Shown here piece by piece: positions 48,040-57,247 of a stretch of 58,556 nucleotides of DNA. Made by a program: the position numbers and the translations under genes. The notes below the pieces were generated by a model, which was not told the DNA's origin, did no database searches, and worked only from the letters and a program-made list of their open reading frames with translations. The DNA comes from Bacillota bacterium (GTDB lineage: Bacteria; Bacillota; Clostridia; TANB77; CAG-465): NCBI GenBank assembly GCA_023410645.1, contig JAEYPQ010000055.1, forward strand, positions 1 through 58,556, written 5' to 3'. The first letter of the stretch is position 1, and each line of letters opens with the position of its first letter.

Positions 48040-50934
48040 ATGAAGAACAAAAGAGGCGGTATAAATAAAAAAGGAATAAGTTTAATAGTATTAATAATAA
48101 CAATAATAGTTATAATTATTCTTGCTGGAGCAATAATATTAAACTTAACAAATAATAATCCAATAGATAATGCAAGAAAAGCAAAGTTTCTAAATGATGT
48201 AGATACTTTCAAAAGTGATTTATCACTGTATGAATTAAATAAAATGGGAAGTACTGAAGGAAATTATAATCCTAAGGCATTAAATGCAGATAAAAATAGT
48301 GTATCAGAAAATGGAGTAGTAGATATACAAAGAACAATAATAGATGTAATATCATCAATGAAAGATACAAAATATGAAGAAAAGTTAGAAGTAATAGCAG
48401 GAGAGCTAGTATACGTAGGAGATAGTGAAAAAGAATCAAACTGGCTAGATGGAGTAATAGAATCAAAGAATTTTAAGATGAATATAGTAACAGTACCCGA
48501 TATGAATAAAATAAGTGGGAAAGTAACATTATCAGGCTTCTTAGTAGATGAAACAAAAATAGAATATTATAGAATATATATATCAAAGACAGGTGGGACA
48601 TATCCTGATACACCAAGTGTAGAGATAACAGATAAGAAAAAAGAAGTAGAGTTTGAAATAAATAATCTAGTAGCAAATACAGAGTATTATATAAAAGTAG
48701 AATTGAAAATGAGTAATGAGCCTGATGTAAGAGTACTAGAAAGTGGAAAGATAATAACAAAGCCAGATAGTGTGGTACCAAATACACCACAAATAACAGC
48801 ACCAGGATACTCAAATAATTACACTATAACACCAATTACAGTAACATTAACAGATGATGAAGGCGGAAGTGGAATAAGTAAAACAAATAGCAAGTACATA
48901 ATAGATAAAACAGCAACAAGCTATAATGAAGAAGATAGCATGTGGCAATCAGCAACTGGTTTCTTAGGGGAAGAATTTACAGGAAATACAGCAACAGTTG
49001 GAGTAAGTGTAGTAGAAGAGGGAGAGTATTATGTACATGTATTAGCAGTAGATAATGCAAGAAATAAAAAGTCAGGGATATCTGGAAAAATAGTAGTAGA
49101 TACATTAATACCAAATGAGGCGGGAATAACAATACCAACAACAACTACAACAAATAGCATAGATGCAACAGTAGTATTAAATGATAATGAAAATGGAAGT
49201 GGAATAGATTTAAGTAAATGTAAGTATATATATTCAACAGTATCATATCCATATGGAGATACAGAGTCAATATGGGATACAGGAACAGTATTTACAAGTG
49301 AGACGCAAACAATAACAGTAACATCAAGTACAAACGAAATATACTATTTGCATGTATTACTAGTAGATAAAGCAGGAAATAGAAGAGAAGTATTATCAAG
49401 TGGAGTAACAACAAATATAGAAACACCAGTAGCTCCATTGATAACAGGAACAATAGCAACAAATACATGGACAAATCAAAATGTAACATTAACAGTAAAT
49501 GAGGTAACATCACCAGGAATAACAAGATATGAATATTCAGTAAATGGAGGAGCATGGCAGACATATAATGCTACAAACAAAGTAGTAGTAATAAGTGAAG
49601 GAACAAGTACAGTAAAAGCAAGAGCAATAAATAATGTAGGAACAATAGGAGCAGAGTCAACAGGATATATAGTAAAGATAGATAAAGCAGCACCTAGTAC
49701 TCCAACAGTTAACTTTAATGGATATACTCCAAATACTTGGACTAGTAGCAATGTTGTATTAGATTTATCATCAACAGATGCAACATCTGGAATAAGTAAA
49801 TATCAGTATAGTGTAGATAATGGAACAACTTGGACTGACATATCTGGAAACTTTATTATAAACTGGGATTTCTGGGGAAATACAATATTTAGATCTGTTG
49901 ACAATACTGGAAATGCTAGTTCTACAACTACAGCATATGTAATTGCAAGAGAAACTGTTGTAGCTACATATACTAGTGTAGAAGTAAAAAATGTTACAAG
50001 TACAGGATATGATGTCTATGTTTATGGAGTAGCTGATTCTTCATCTGGAGTAAATAGAGTACAATTTCCAACATGGACAGAATACAATGGGCAGGATGAT
50101 TTATTATCATCTTGGCAAACAAATCCTCAAGTTACTGGACAAAATCAAGGAAATGGAACTTGGTATTATAGAGTAAATATATCAAGTCATAACAATGAAT
50201 CAGGAAAATATATAACTCATATATATATTTGGGATAATGCCGGAAATGTAAGATCTACAACAGAAGTGACAGCGCAAATCGTTACAAAAAGTTATGGAAC
50301 ATCAATACAGGATACTTACTCTGCAATATATATTAGTAACAACCCTCAAGTAGCATTTACTACTAAAAATCATAATTATGATACTTATTATAACGGAAAT
50401 TTCTATTTGACACAAAGTTTGATGAATGTATTACTTGGAATGGGTGGTCAAGATATAGTAAGTGGTAGAACAACATATGATGGATGGCTTGGTGCATATG
50501 TATATGCAGGTGAAAATACATTTAATTTAACAAGAAATAGTAATCTAAATAGATGGATGTATATGTTTATATTCCCAGGTGGTATGACAACAGGCGTATA
50601 TATTGGAAATATTAGATTTAAATTTGCTGATGGAAGTATATTAACTCCAGAACAAGCAGTTACAAACGGATATATTGAACCTCTAGTTATTATGGGTTCT
50701 GGTGCATATAGCACAGCATATAATGGACTTTGGACTAATTTTATGGGATTAAAAAATGGTGGAACAACTTCAACACAAAATTATCCAATGGGAACTTTAA
50801 TATTTAAGATTAAAGACAGATCGCCACTAAGCAATATATTAATGTATTCTTCAAAAGCCTTCAATACAACTTATGATGGCGTAAGAGTATTTGAATGTAA
50901 TGCGACAACTGATTTATCAATAACACCGTTTTAA
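48040..50934 (+). CDS. Pilin-like N-terminus surface adhesin with Ig/FN3-like and GBS Bsp-like domains
   Basis: 964 residues. A basic leader and hydrophobic helix (KKGISLIVLIITIIVIIILAG, ~10-35) mimic a type IV prepilin, but position +5 after the Gly is Val, not Glu. Residues ~147-244 form an FN3-like domain; ~245-645 hold four Ig-like repeats (each with DNAGN-type ends); ~644-745 match the GBS Bsp-like repeat (VTSTGYDVYVYGV, RVQFPTWTEYNGQDDL, ITHIYIWDNAGNV); ~746-964 are unassigned. No LPXTG; anchoring by the N-terminal helix is inferred. Codon use changes near 49690: A-ending codons (GTA, ACA, ATA) before, many T-ending codons after. RBS AGGAGGAA. Confidence 0.8.
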   Translation: MKNKRGGINKKGISLIVLIITIIVIIILAGAIILNLTNNNPIDNARKAKFLNDVDTFKSDLSLYELNKMGSTEGNYNPKALNADKNSVSENGVVDIQRTIIDVISSMKDTKYEEKLEVIAGELVYVGDSEKESNWLDGVIESKNFKMNIVTVPDMNKISGKVTLSGFLVDETKIEYYRIYISKTGGTYPDTPSVEITDKKKEVEFEINNLVANTEYYIKVELKMSNEPDVRVLESGKIITKPDSVVPNTPQITAPGYSNNYTITPITVTLTDDEGGSGISKTNSKYIIDKTATSYNEEDSMWQSATGFLGEEFTGNTATVGVSVVEEGEYYVHVLAVDNARNKKSGISGKIVVDTLIPNEAGITIPTTTTTNSIDATVVLNDNENGSGIDLSKCKYIYSTVSYPYGDTESIWDTGTVFTSETQTITVTSSTNEIYYLHVLLVDKAGNRREVLSSGVTTNIETPVAPLITGTIATNTWTNQNVTLTVNEVTSPGITRYEYSVNGGAWQTYNATNKVVVISEGTSTVKARAINNVGTIGAESTGYIVKIDKAAPSTPTVNFNGYTPNTWTSSNVVLDLSSTDATSGISKYQYSVDNGTTWTDISGNFIINWDFWGNTIFRSVDNTGNASSTTTAYVIARETVVATYTSVEVKNVTSTGYDVYVYGVADSSSGVNRVQFPTWTEYNGQDDLLSSWQTNPQVTGQNQGNGTWYYRVNISSHNNESGKYITHIYIWDNAGNVRSTTEVTAQIVTKSYGTSIQDTYSAIYISNNPQVAFTTKNHNYDTYYNGNFYLTQSLMNVLLGMGGQDIVSGRTTYDGWLGAYVYAGENTFNLTRNSNLNRWMYMFIFPGGMTTGVYIGNIRFKFADGSILTPEQAVTNGYIEPLVIMGSGAYSTAYNGLWTNFMGLKNGGTTSTQNYPMGTLIFKIKDRSPLSNILMYSSKAFNTTYDGVRVFECNATTDLSITPF

Positions 50935-50946
50935 TATATAAAAAAT

Positions 50947-50988
50947 AAATAACAAGAGATTTTAATAATTAAATTCTCTTGTTATTTT
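50947..50988. terminator. Bidirectional intrinsic terminator
   Basis: Thirteen-base arms (50947-50959 and 50975-50987) between the adhesin gene and the convergent RluA-type gene. Confidence 0.85.
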
Positions 50989-50989
50989 A

Positions 50990-51925
50990 TTAATTTTTTT
51001 CATTAATTAGATTATTTATATCATCTGGCATAATTCCATTTAATTCAATGTATTTATTAGTAATTGGGTGGTTAAAAGAAAGTTTATTGCAATGCAATGC
51101 TTGTCTATCAATATATTTACATATATCACTCATGTTATATTCAATTCCATACAATTCATCACCAAGTAGAACATGCCCAATACTTGCTAAATGTACCCTA
51201 ATTTGATGAGTTCTTCCTGTATGTAATAATATCCTAAGTATAGTATAGTTTTTATCAATATTTCTATCAATTACAAAACACTCTGTTTTTGCATAATCAC
51301 CTTTTTCATTTACTTCACGTAAAATTATAGTTCCTTCTTTTCTTGCTATATTTTTTTCTATGATGAAATGATTATCTTCAATTATTCCATCAACTATACA
51401 AATATATTCTTTTTGTAAATTAATTATATCTTTTTTTCTAATGAATAGTTCTTGTATATACTTGTGTTTTGCAAATATACAAAGGCCAGTAGTATTTTTA
51501 TCAAGTCTTGTGACTATATGAATTGTATAAATACCTTGCTTATATAAATAATTTGAAACAATATTTGATAGTGTATTTTCGTAATTATCACTACTTGGAT
51601 GTACAGGCATATTTGCAGGCTTATTTACAATGAGTAAATAATCATCTTCATATATAATATCCAAACTCTTATCTATCATTTTAAACTTATTATGAAATAA
51701 CGCTTTGTTTTCATTTAACATGTTGTCCATATTTTCAAAATCAATTAAGACTCTATCTTTTTCTTTTACTATATCATTTACTAAATATATATTTTTATTT
51801 ACAAAAATTGATCTAGTATTTTTTAAATCATTTAAAAGAATAGTAGAAATATATAATTTATTTTTTAAGATATCTTTTAATTTTTTACCTGCATCTTCAG
51901 CTGTTATAATATACTCAATTTTCAT
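50990..51925 (-). CDS. RluA/RluD family pseudouridine synthase (paralogue)
   Basis: An N-terminal S4-like RNA-binding region (AGKKLKDILKNKLYIS...) precedes the catalytic domain with Asp in VTRLDKNTTGLCIFAK; the common HRLD reads TRLD here. LHTGRTHQIRVHLASIGHVLLGDELYG and QALHCNKLSFNHP follow. 311 residues, the RluD-type length. RBS AGGAG precedes the ATG. With the shorter copy at 39975 the window holds two family members, which probably modify different rRNA sites. Confidence 0.92.
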   Translation of the reverse strand: MKIEYIITAEDAGKKLKDILKNKLYISTILLNDLKNTRSIFVNKNIYLVNDIVKEKDRVLIDFENMDNMLNENKALFHNKFKMIDKSLDIIYEDDYLLIVNKPANMPVHPSSDNYENTLSNIVSNYLYKQGIYTIHIVTRLDKNTTGLCIFAKHKYIQELFIRKKDIINLQKEYICIVDGIIEDNHFIIEKNIARKEGTIILREVNEKGDYAKTECFVIDRNIDKNYTILRILLHTGRTHQIRVHLASIGHVLLGDELYGIEYNMSDICKYIDRQALHCNKLSFNHPITNKYIELNGIMPDDINNLINEKN

Positions 51926-51995
51926 TTAATTCTCCTATAAAAATAATATATTAGTAAGTATATCATAATTTATATTTTAATTCAATTTTAAAAGG

Positions 51996-52025
51996 CAAAA
52001 TCCAGTATATGTATACTGGATTTTG
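51996..52025 (-). terminator. Intrinsic terminator
   Basis: Fourteen-base arms (51996-52009 and 52012-52025) with moderate T-content on the minus-strand exit side. It would end the small gene upstream on that strand. Confidence 0.6.
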
Positions 52026-52078
52026 AAAAAAATATGAGTTGTTAAATGATTTTGTTTATGGCCTCTTTTTGAAATTCA

Positions 52079-52228
52079 CTATATGGTTTTCCGTTTTGTT
52101 TTTTTTTGTTGTGCCGCGTTATTAGAAGTCTTTTGATAAGTAGAAGAGTTTGTCTGATATGCTGGTAGTACTGGTGATATTAATGCAGCTTTTCGAGTAG
52201 CATTTTCATAACCATAAATTGATGACAT
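52079..52228 (-). CDS. Small protein gene with a poly-A frameshift (extended frame to 52042)
   Basis: ATG 52228 follows a strong GGAGG at correct spacing. The frame as written gives 49 residues (SSIYGYENATRKAALISPVL..., ending KTKRKTI) and stops at 52079. A run of nine A on the minus strand (nine T near 52099-52107) precedes the end. With eight A the frame continues as KKQNGKPYSEFQKEAINKII to a TAA at 52042-52044, a more protein-like 61-residue product. So this may be a frameshift mutation, slippage or a sequence error. The family is not named. Confidence 0.6.
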   Translation of the reverse strand: MSSIYGYENATRKAALISPVLPAYQTNSSTYQKTSNNAAQQKKTKRKTI

Positions 52229-52381
52229 ATTAACACCTCCTGAAAAAGACAGTTGTTAAAACACACACAATTATTAAATGGTAAACATAAAAAATATATT
52301 AATATAATTATATCACAATATAACAAAAAATCAATATATAGTTAATTCTATTATTTAATTTTGTAAAAAATTAGTATATAA

Positions 52382-52410
52382 TTGAAAAAATATGTATTTT
52401 ATTATATAAT
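52382..52410 (+). promoter_or_regulatory. Sigma-A promoter of the trmN6-rsmI-rnhB operon
   Basis: TTGAAA (52382-52387), 17-base spacer, TATAAT (52405-52410), about 30 bases ahead of the first start codon. Confidence 0.65.
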
Positions 52411-52438
52411 AAATATATAGAATGATAGGAAATTAATT

Positions 52439-53209
52439 ATGATAAGTGAAGATGAAAGAATTGATGATTTAGGTATTAATGATTTAAAATTAATACAAAA
52501 TAGAAAATATTTTTGCTTTGGCACAGATAGCGCACTACTTGCAAACTTTGTTGAATCAAAAAATAAAAATAATGTTATTTTAGATCTTTGTAGTGGAAGT
52601 GGAGTAATACCAATTATAATGTCAGCAAAAAAAGACTATAAAAAAATATTTGGGGTTGAACTTCAAGAAGAAATGTTTGATTTATTCAAAAGAAATATTG
52701 AACTAAATAAATTAGAAGATAAGATTATTCCAATTTTGGATGATATAAAAAATGTAAAAGAAATAAGAAAAAGTATATTAGATAATTTGCAAGATGAAAA
52801 AGTAGACATTATAGTTTGTAACCCTCCATACAAAACAGAAGGAACTGGAATTCTAAATGAAGGAAAAGTTAAATATATTGCAAGGCATGAAGTAATGTGT
52901 AATTTAGAAGATATATTTATAACTAGTGCAAAACTCTTAAATACAAAAGGTAAGTTATATTTAGTTCATAAACCAGATAGGCTTTCTGATTTAATAAGTA
53001 TAGCTAGAAATTATAAATTAGAACCTAAAAAATTAAGATTTGTATATCCAACAACAAATTCAAGACCAAGTATAGTACTTATAGAATATGTACGAGGTGG
53101 TGGTAATGAACTTAAAATACTGGAACCACTTATTGAATTTGATGAGTTTGGTGATTACACAGATGAGATATATGAAATATATGGAATGACTAAGAAAAAA
53201 GGAGAATAA
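52439..53209 (+). CDS. TrmN6-type tRNA/RNA adenine-N6 methyltransferase
   Basis: SAM-dependent methyltransferase with motif I ILDLCSGSGVIPI, acidic motif VELQEEM and the amino-methylating NPPY motif (IVCNPPYKTEG). The YFCFGTDSALLANFV start and RPSIVLIEYVRGG are shared with the YfiC/TrmN6 (YabB-type) proteins, which modify tRNA1-Val A37 in E. coli. 256 residues, normal. In Firmicutes the gene commonly precedes rsmI, as here, two bases apart. The exact substrate in this organism is inferred. Confidence 0.9.
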   Translation: MISEDERIDDLGINDLKLIQNRKYFCFGTDSALLANFVESKNKNNVILDLCSGSGVIPIIMSAKKDYKKIFGVELQEEMFDLFKRNIELNKLEDKIIPILDDIKNVKEIRKSILDNLQDEKVDIIVCNPPYKTEGTGILNEGKVKYIARHEVMCNLEDIFITSAKLLNTKGKLYLVHKPDRLSDLISIARNYKLEPKKLRFVYPTTNSRPSIVLIEYVRGGGNELKILEPLIEFDEFGDYTDEIYEIYGMTKKKGE

Positions 53210-53211
53210 AA

Positions 53212-54084
53212 ATGCCAAGAAAGCATGAAATAAAAAATGATAATAAAGGTACGCTATATATAGTTGGTACACCTATTGGAAATTTAGGTGATATGACATA
53301 CAGGGCTGTTGATACTTTAAAAAATGTTGATATAATTTTAGCTGAAGACACAAGACAGACATTAAAGTTATTAAATTATTTTAAAATAGAAAAATCAATG
53401 ATAAGTTATCATAGGCACAATGAAGATGAAAAAATACAAAAAGTAATTGAGCTTTTAGATGATGGAAACAATGTAGCATTAGTTTCAGATGCAGGTATGC
53501 CAGTAATATCAGATCCTGGACAAAATTTAATAAAATATCTAGTTGAAAATAACTATAATATAGAAGTAATACCTGGTGTTACAGCACTTATAACAGCACT
53601 TGTAAAAAGCGGGATGGATAGTACTAGATTTACGTTTGAAGGCTTTTTGTCAGTAAATAAAAAACAAAGAAGGACAAGACTTGAATCTCTAAAAAATGAA
53701 GTAAGAACAATGATCTTTTATGAGGCTCCACATAAAATTAGTTATACTTTAAAAGATATGTTAGAAACCCTGGGTGATAGACGTGTATGTATCGCAAGGG
53801 AACTTACTAAATTATATGAGGAATTTTTGTATGTAAAAATAAGTGAGGCAATAAAACATATAGATGAAAATGGAATAAAAGGTGAAATTGTTTTAATAGT
53901 TGAAGGAAAAAATGAAGAAGAATTGCAAAAAGAAAAGCTTGAACAACTTGAAGATATTAATGTAATACAAATGGTAAAAAATGAAATGAAAAATGGGCTT
54001 GATAAAAAAGATGCAATTAAAAAGATTGCTAAATTAAAAGGTGTAAATAAAAACGAAGTATATAAAGAATGTATTGATTTATAG
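53212..54084 (+). CDS. rsmI: 16S rRNA (cytidine-1402-2'-O)-methyltransferase RsmI
   Basis: Tetrapyrrole-methylase fold. TLYIVGTPIGNLGDMTYRAVDTL, AEDTRQTLKLLNYF, SYHRHNE, VSDAGMPVISDPGQ and the FYEAPHKI block identify RsmI, which 2'-O-methylates C1402 in the decoding centre. 290 residues with the C-terminal helical extension. It starts two bases after trmN6 and is followed nine bases later by rnhB, forming an operon. RBS AAGGAGAA within the end of trmN6. Confidence 0.96.
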   Translation: MPRKHEIKNDNKGTLYIVGTPIGNLGDMTYRAVDTLKNVDIILAEDTRQTLKLLNYFKIEKSMISYHRHNEDEKIQKVIELLDDGNNVALVSDAGMPVISDPGQNLIKYLVENNYNIEVIPGVTALITALVKSGMDSTRFTFEGFLSVNKKQRRTRLESLKNEVRTMIFYEAPHKISYTLKDMLETLGDRRVCIARELTKLYEEFLYVKISEAIKHIDENGIKGEIVLIVEGKNEEELQKEKLEQLEDINVIQMVKNEMKNGLDKKDAIKKIAKLKGVNKNEVYKECIDL

Positions 54085-54092
54085 GAGAATGT

Positions 54093-54716
54093 ATGAAAGA
54101 GCAAGAATTAGAAAGATTAAATAAGATGCTGGAAATAGAAAAAGAATTATATGAAGAAGGATATAAATATATTTGCGGCGTTGATGAAGCGGGTAGAGGT
54201 CCGTTATGTGGACCAGTTGTAGCAGCAGCTGTAATTTTGCCTGAAGGAAAATGCATAGAAGGTATAAATGATTCAAAGAAATTAAGTGAGAAAAAAAGAG
54301 AGAAATTATATGATGATATAATGGAAAATGCAATTGCTGTTGGTGTTGGACTTAGTGATGTTGATGTAATAGAAGATGTGAATATATTAAATGCAACAAA
54401 AATTGCAATGAAACAAGCAATAGATAATCTAAAAATAAAACCTGATTATGTATTAATTGATGGAAATCAAATGATACATATAGATATTAAAGGTAAAACT
54501 GTAGTATCTGGAGATGCAAAATCAGAATCAATTGCAGCAGCCTCAATTATTGCCAAAGTTACAAGAGATAGATTACTTATTGAGTATGATAAAAAGTATC
54601 CGGAGTATGGCTTTGCAAAGCATAAAGGGTATGGTACTAAAGTACATGTGGAAGCAATAAAAGAATACGGACTCACACCAATACATAGAGAAAGTTTTTG
54701 CAAGAAATTTGTATAG
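54093..54716 (+). CDS. rnhB: Ribonuclease HII
   Basis: Removes ribonucleotides from DNA and RNA of RNA-DNA hybrids. The catalytic start CGVDEAGRGPLCGPVVAAAV (Asp-Glu pair), SKKLSEKKREKLY, and the later Asp residues in LIDGNQ and the KVTRDRLL segment, plus YGFAKHKGYGT, are all present. 207 residues, normal. RBS AGGAGA just before the ATG. Third gene of the trmN6-rsmI-rnhB unit. Confidence 0.97.
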   Translation: MKEQELERLNKMLEIEKELYEEGYKYICGVDEAGRGPLCGPVVAAAVILPEGKCIEGINDSKKLSEKKREKLYDDIMENAIAVGVGLSDVDVIEDVNILNATKIAMKQAIDNLKIKPDYVLIDGNQMIHIDIKGKTVVSGDAKSESIAAASIIAKVTRDRLLIEYDKKYPEYGFAKHKGYGTKVHVEAIKEYGLTPIHRESFCKKFV

Positions 54717-54739
54717 AAATGTAAATTTAATCTCATATA

Positions 54740-54768
54740 TTGAAAATGTAGTATATATGTAGTAGAAT
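54740..54768 (+). promoter_or_regulatory. Sigma-A promoter
   Basis: TTGAAA (54740-54745), 17-base spacer, TAGAAT (54763-54768), for the coiled-coil gene. Confidence 0.6.
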
Positions 54769-54790
54769 ATAAATATAAGGAGAAAATAGT

Positions 54791-56224
54791 ATGAATTTAA
54801 CAAAATATCTTGAATCAAATAAAGCTGATATGGATCAGATTCTAGAAAAGTATTTAAATATAAGTAATAAAAATAGTATAAATAAAGATACTGCAATTGG
54901 GAAGAAATTATTTTATCAAGAAGTTGCTTCTGAGGAAATTTTAAAATCATATAATAGTCGTGGAAATGATTTTCAAAAGGAGCTTATGACAAAAATAAAA
55001 CCAAGCTTTATGGAAAATCTTCAAAAACGTTTAAATGACAAAAAACTAGAAGATAAACAAAAAGATTTAAACGATAAAAATAAAGATAAGGTATCTGAAG
55101 CTACTAAAAGTTTAAAAGCCAAAGGTGTAGATGTAAGTAAAGAACAAGAAGAAAAAATTTCTAATAAATCAGAAAAAGAAAAAGCTGAACTTACTGAAAA
55201 TGACATTGAAAACGAAATTATGAAAACAATTTATGACCAAACTTTAGATGAGTATAATTCTTTAAGACAAAGTTTATATTATGGTCAAAATGGTCAAGTT
55301 AAAACAGGTGAAATTTTCGAAGGTGAAAAGACTGGAGTGAAGCTTGTTCTTTATGAAAATTATTTAAGAAAATTAGATATGGCTTATAAAGTAAAAAACA
55401 AAGCTTTTATAGGTCAGGATGATAAATCAATCGGAAATAAAGAAAATGTGTATGCATATAAAGAGGCAAAAGCAGAAAAATCAATTAATATATCTGTCGA
55501 TAAAAATTTAGATAGAATAAATAATTTAACAGAACAAATTGATAAAATACTTGAAGATATAAACTCACTATCACAAATGTCTCGTTCATTAAATAGTGAT
55601 GAATTTAATAAAAGAATGGATTTACTTCAAAGTCAATATGTTGAGAAATCTTGTGAGTTAAGTGCACTAAAGCCTAGTATGTTAGAATTACATGAACAAG
55701 TTGAAAAGCAAGAAAAAATAGATGAATTTTCATTAAGAAAAAATGGTACTGTATATGATAAACAACATGATAGAAAAGTTTTAGATGGTAAAAATAACAA
55801 AATGAGTAAATCAGCAATTGATTTTAGAGAAAGTCTAAAAAATGAGTCAAATGAAACTGTTCAAGGGCATATAGACACTAATCTGGATATAGCAGAAAAT
55901 CTAATGAATGAATTTGATGAAGTAGTTGATGAAGATCCATCAAAGGCATTTGAAATACTACAATCTGCAAAAGGTATAGCACAAATTGGTGGAGAAGATA
56001 ATATAAAAGAGCAAAAAGAAGGCACTAATGATTTAAATGAGAATTTAAATGGTAAAGAAGAAAGAAAGTATGACAGATATAGTAGTCTAAAATATGAATT
56101 AGAAAAAGGTAAAAGAAGTCAAAACGAAATTCTTCAAACTGATATTGATAGCTTAAAAGAAGAGGCTGAAGAAGTTAGAAGTAAATTAAAAGAGCAAAGA
56201 GCAAGTCAAGATAAAATTAGATAA
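54791..56224 (+). CDS. Highly charged coiled-coil protein, function unknown
   Basis: 477 residues, no membrane segment or signal peptide, a single Cys, and about half charged or polar residues. Long helices rich in Lys and Glu (residues ~80-150 and ~410-477) suggest coiled coils, and ~240-305 form another helical pair. The centre (~190-235) has YGQNGQVKTGEIFEGEKTGVKLVLYENYLRKLDMAY, which may be a small globular part. No family recognised. RBS AAGGAGAA precedes the ATG. A cytoplasmic scaffold role is a guess. Confidence 0.75.
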   Translation: MNLTKYLESNKADMDQILEKYLNISNKNSINKDTAIGKKLFYQEVASEEILKSYNSRGNDFQKELMTKIKPSFMENLQKRLNDKKLEDKQKDLNDKNKDKVSEATKSLKAKGVDVSKEQEEKISNKSEKEKAELTENDIENEIMKTIYDQTLDEYNSLRQSLYYGQNGQVKTGEIFEGEKTGVKLVLYENYLRKLDMAYKVKNKAFIGQDDKSIGNKENVYAYKEAKAEKSINISVDKNLDRINNLTEQIDKILEDINSLSQMSRSLNSDEFNKRMDLLQSQYVEKSCELSALKPSMLELHEQVEKQEKIDEFSLRKNGTVYDKQHDRKVLDGKNNKMSKSAIDFRESLKNESNETVQGHIDTNLDIAENLMNEFDEVVDEDPSKAFEILQSAKGIAQIGGEDNIKEQKEGTNDLNENLNGKEERKYDRYSSLKYELEKGKRSQNEILQTDIDSLKEEAEEVRSKLKEQRASQDKIR

Positions 56225-56275
56225 ATTAATAATTTATAATTATTATATTTATAGAAAAAGAGAGGGATATATAAT

Positions 56276-57223
56276 ATGGGTTTAGTAACAACTAAAGAAA
56301 TGTTTGAAAAAGCTGCTAAAGGCGGCTATGCAATAGGTGCATTTAATGTAAATAATATGGAAATTATACAAGGAATAGTAGAGGCTGCAAATGAAACAAA
56401 TTCTCCAGTTATACTTCAAGTGTCAGCTGGTGCAAGAAAATATGCAAATCCTATTTATTTAAAAAAATTAGTAGAAGCTGCAATTGAATGTAATAAATTA
56501 AGTGGTAAAGATTTACCAATAGCACTACATTTAGATCATGGAGCTGATTTTGAAATTTGTAAGGATTGTATTGATAATGGATTTACATCAGTTATGATTG
56601 ATGGATCAAAATATGATTTTGAAGAAAACGTTGAACTTACAAAAAAAGTAGTTGAATATGCACATCCAAGAGGTGTTGTTGTAGAAGCAGAACTTGGTAA
56701 GCTTGCAGGTGTGGAAGATGATGTCAATGTTTCTAGTGAAGATGCAATGTATACAGATGTTGATCAAGCAGTTGAATTTGTAGAAAGAACTGGTTGTGAT
56801 TCTTTAGCTATTGCAATAGGAACAAGTCATGGAGCATATAAATTTAAAGGTGAGCCAAAACTACGATTTGATATATTAGAAAAAATATCAGCTAGATTAC
56901 CAGAAGGATATCCAATAGTTTTACATGGTGCATCTTCTGTACCACAAGAATTTGTTGAAATGTGTAATAAATATGGTGGTAATATACCTGGTGCAAAAGG
57001 TGTTCCAGAAGAATTACTTAGAAAAGCAGCTAGCATGACTGTAAGTAAAATAAACATTGATAGTGATATACGTCTTGCCATGACTGCAAACATTCGTGAA
57101 TGTTTTGTTAAGACACCAGAAGTATTTGATCCAAGAACATATTTATCACAAGCAAGAACAGCAGTAAAAGATATGGTAAAACATAAAATAGTTAATGTAC
57201 TTGGAAGTGAAAATAAAGCTTAA
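56276..57223 (+). CDS. fba: Class II fructose-bisphosphate aldolase
   Basis: Zinc-dependent glycolytic aldolase splitting fructose 1,6-bisphosphate. The metal/catalytic block LHLDHGADFEICKDCID, SVMIDGSKYDFEENV, VVVEAELGKLAG, AIGTSHGAYKF and IVLHGASSVP give all expected zinc and phosphate ligands. 315 residues, normal for the class IIB-like group. RBS AGAGAGGG. With phosphofructokinase at 23089 it provides two consecutive steps of glycolysis in the window, though the genes are far apart. Confidence 0.96.
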   Translation: MGLVTTKEMFEKAAKGGYAIGAFNVNNMEIIQGIVEAANETNSPVILQVSAGARKYANPIYLKKLVEAAIECNKLSGKDLPIALHLDHGADFEICKDCIDNGFTSVMIDGSKYDFEENVELTKKVVEYAHPRGVVVEAELGKLAGVEDDVNVSSEDAMYTDVDQAVEFVERTGCDSLAIAIGTSHGAYKFKGEPKLRFDILEKISARLPEGYPIVLHGASSVPQEFVEMCNKYGGNIPGAKGVPEELLRKAASMTVSKINIDSDIRLAMTANIRECFVKTPEVFDPRTYLSQARTAVKDMVKHKIVNVLGSENKA

Positions 57224-57247
57224 TATCAGGTTATGTGAGGTATTTAT

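Noticed and set aside
54029..54333. Minus-strand open frames over the rsmI-rnhB junction
   Set aside because: Shadows of rnhB and rsmI coding; no RBS and low-complexity hydrophobic translation.
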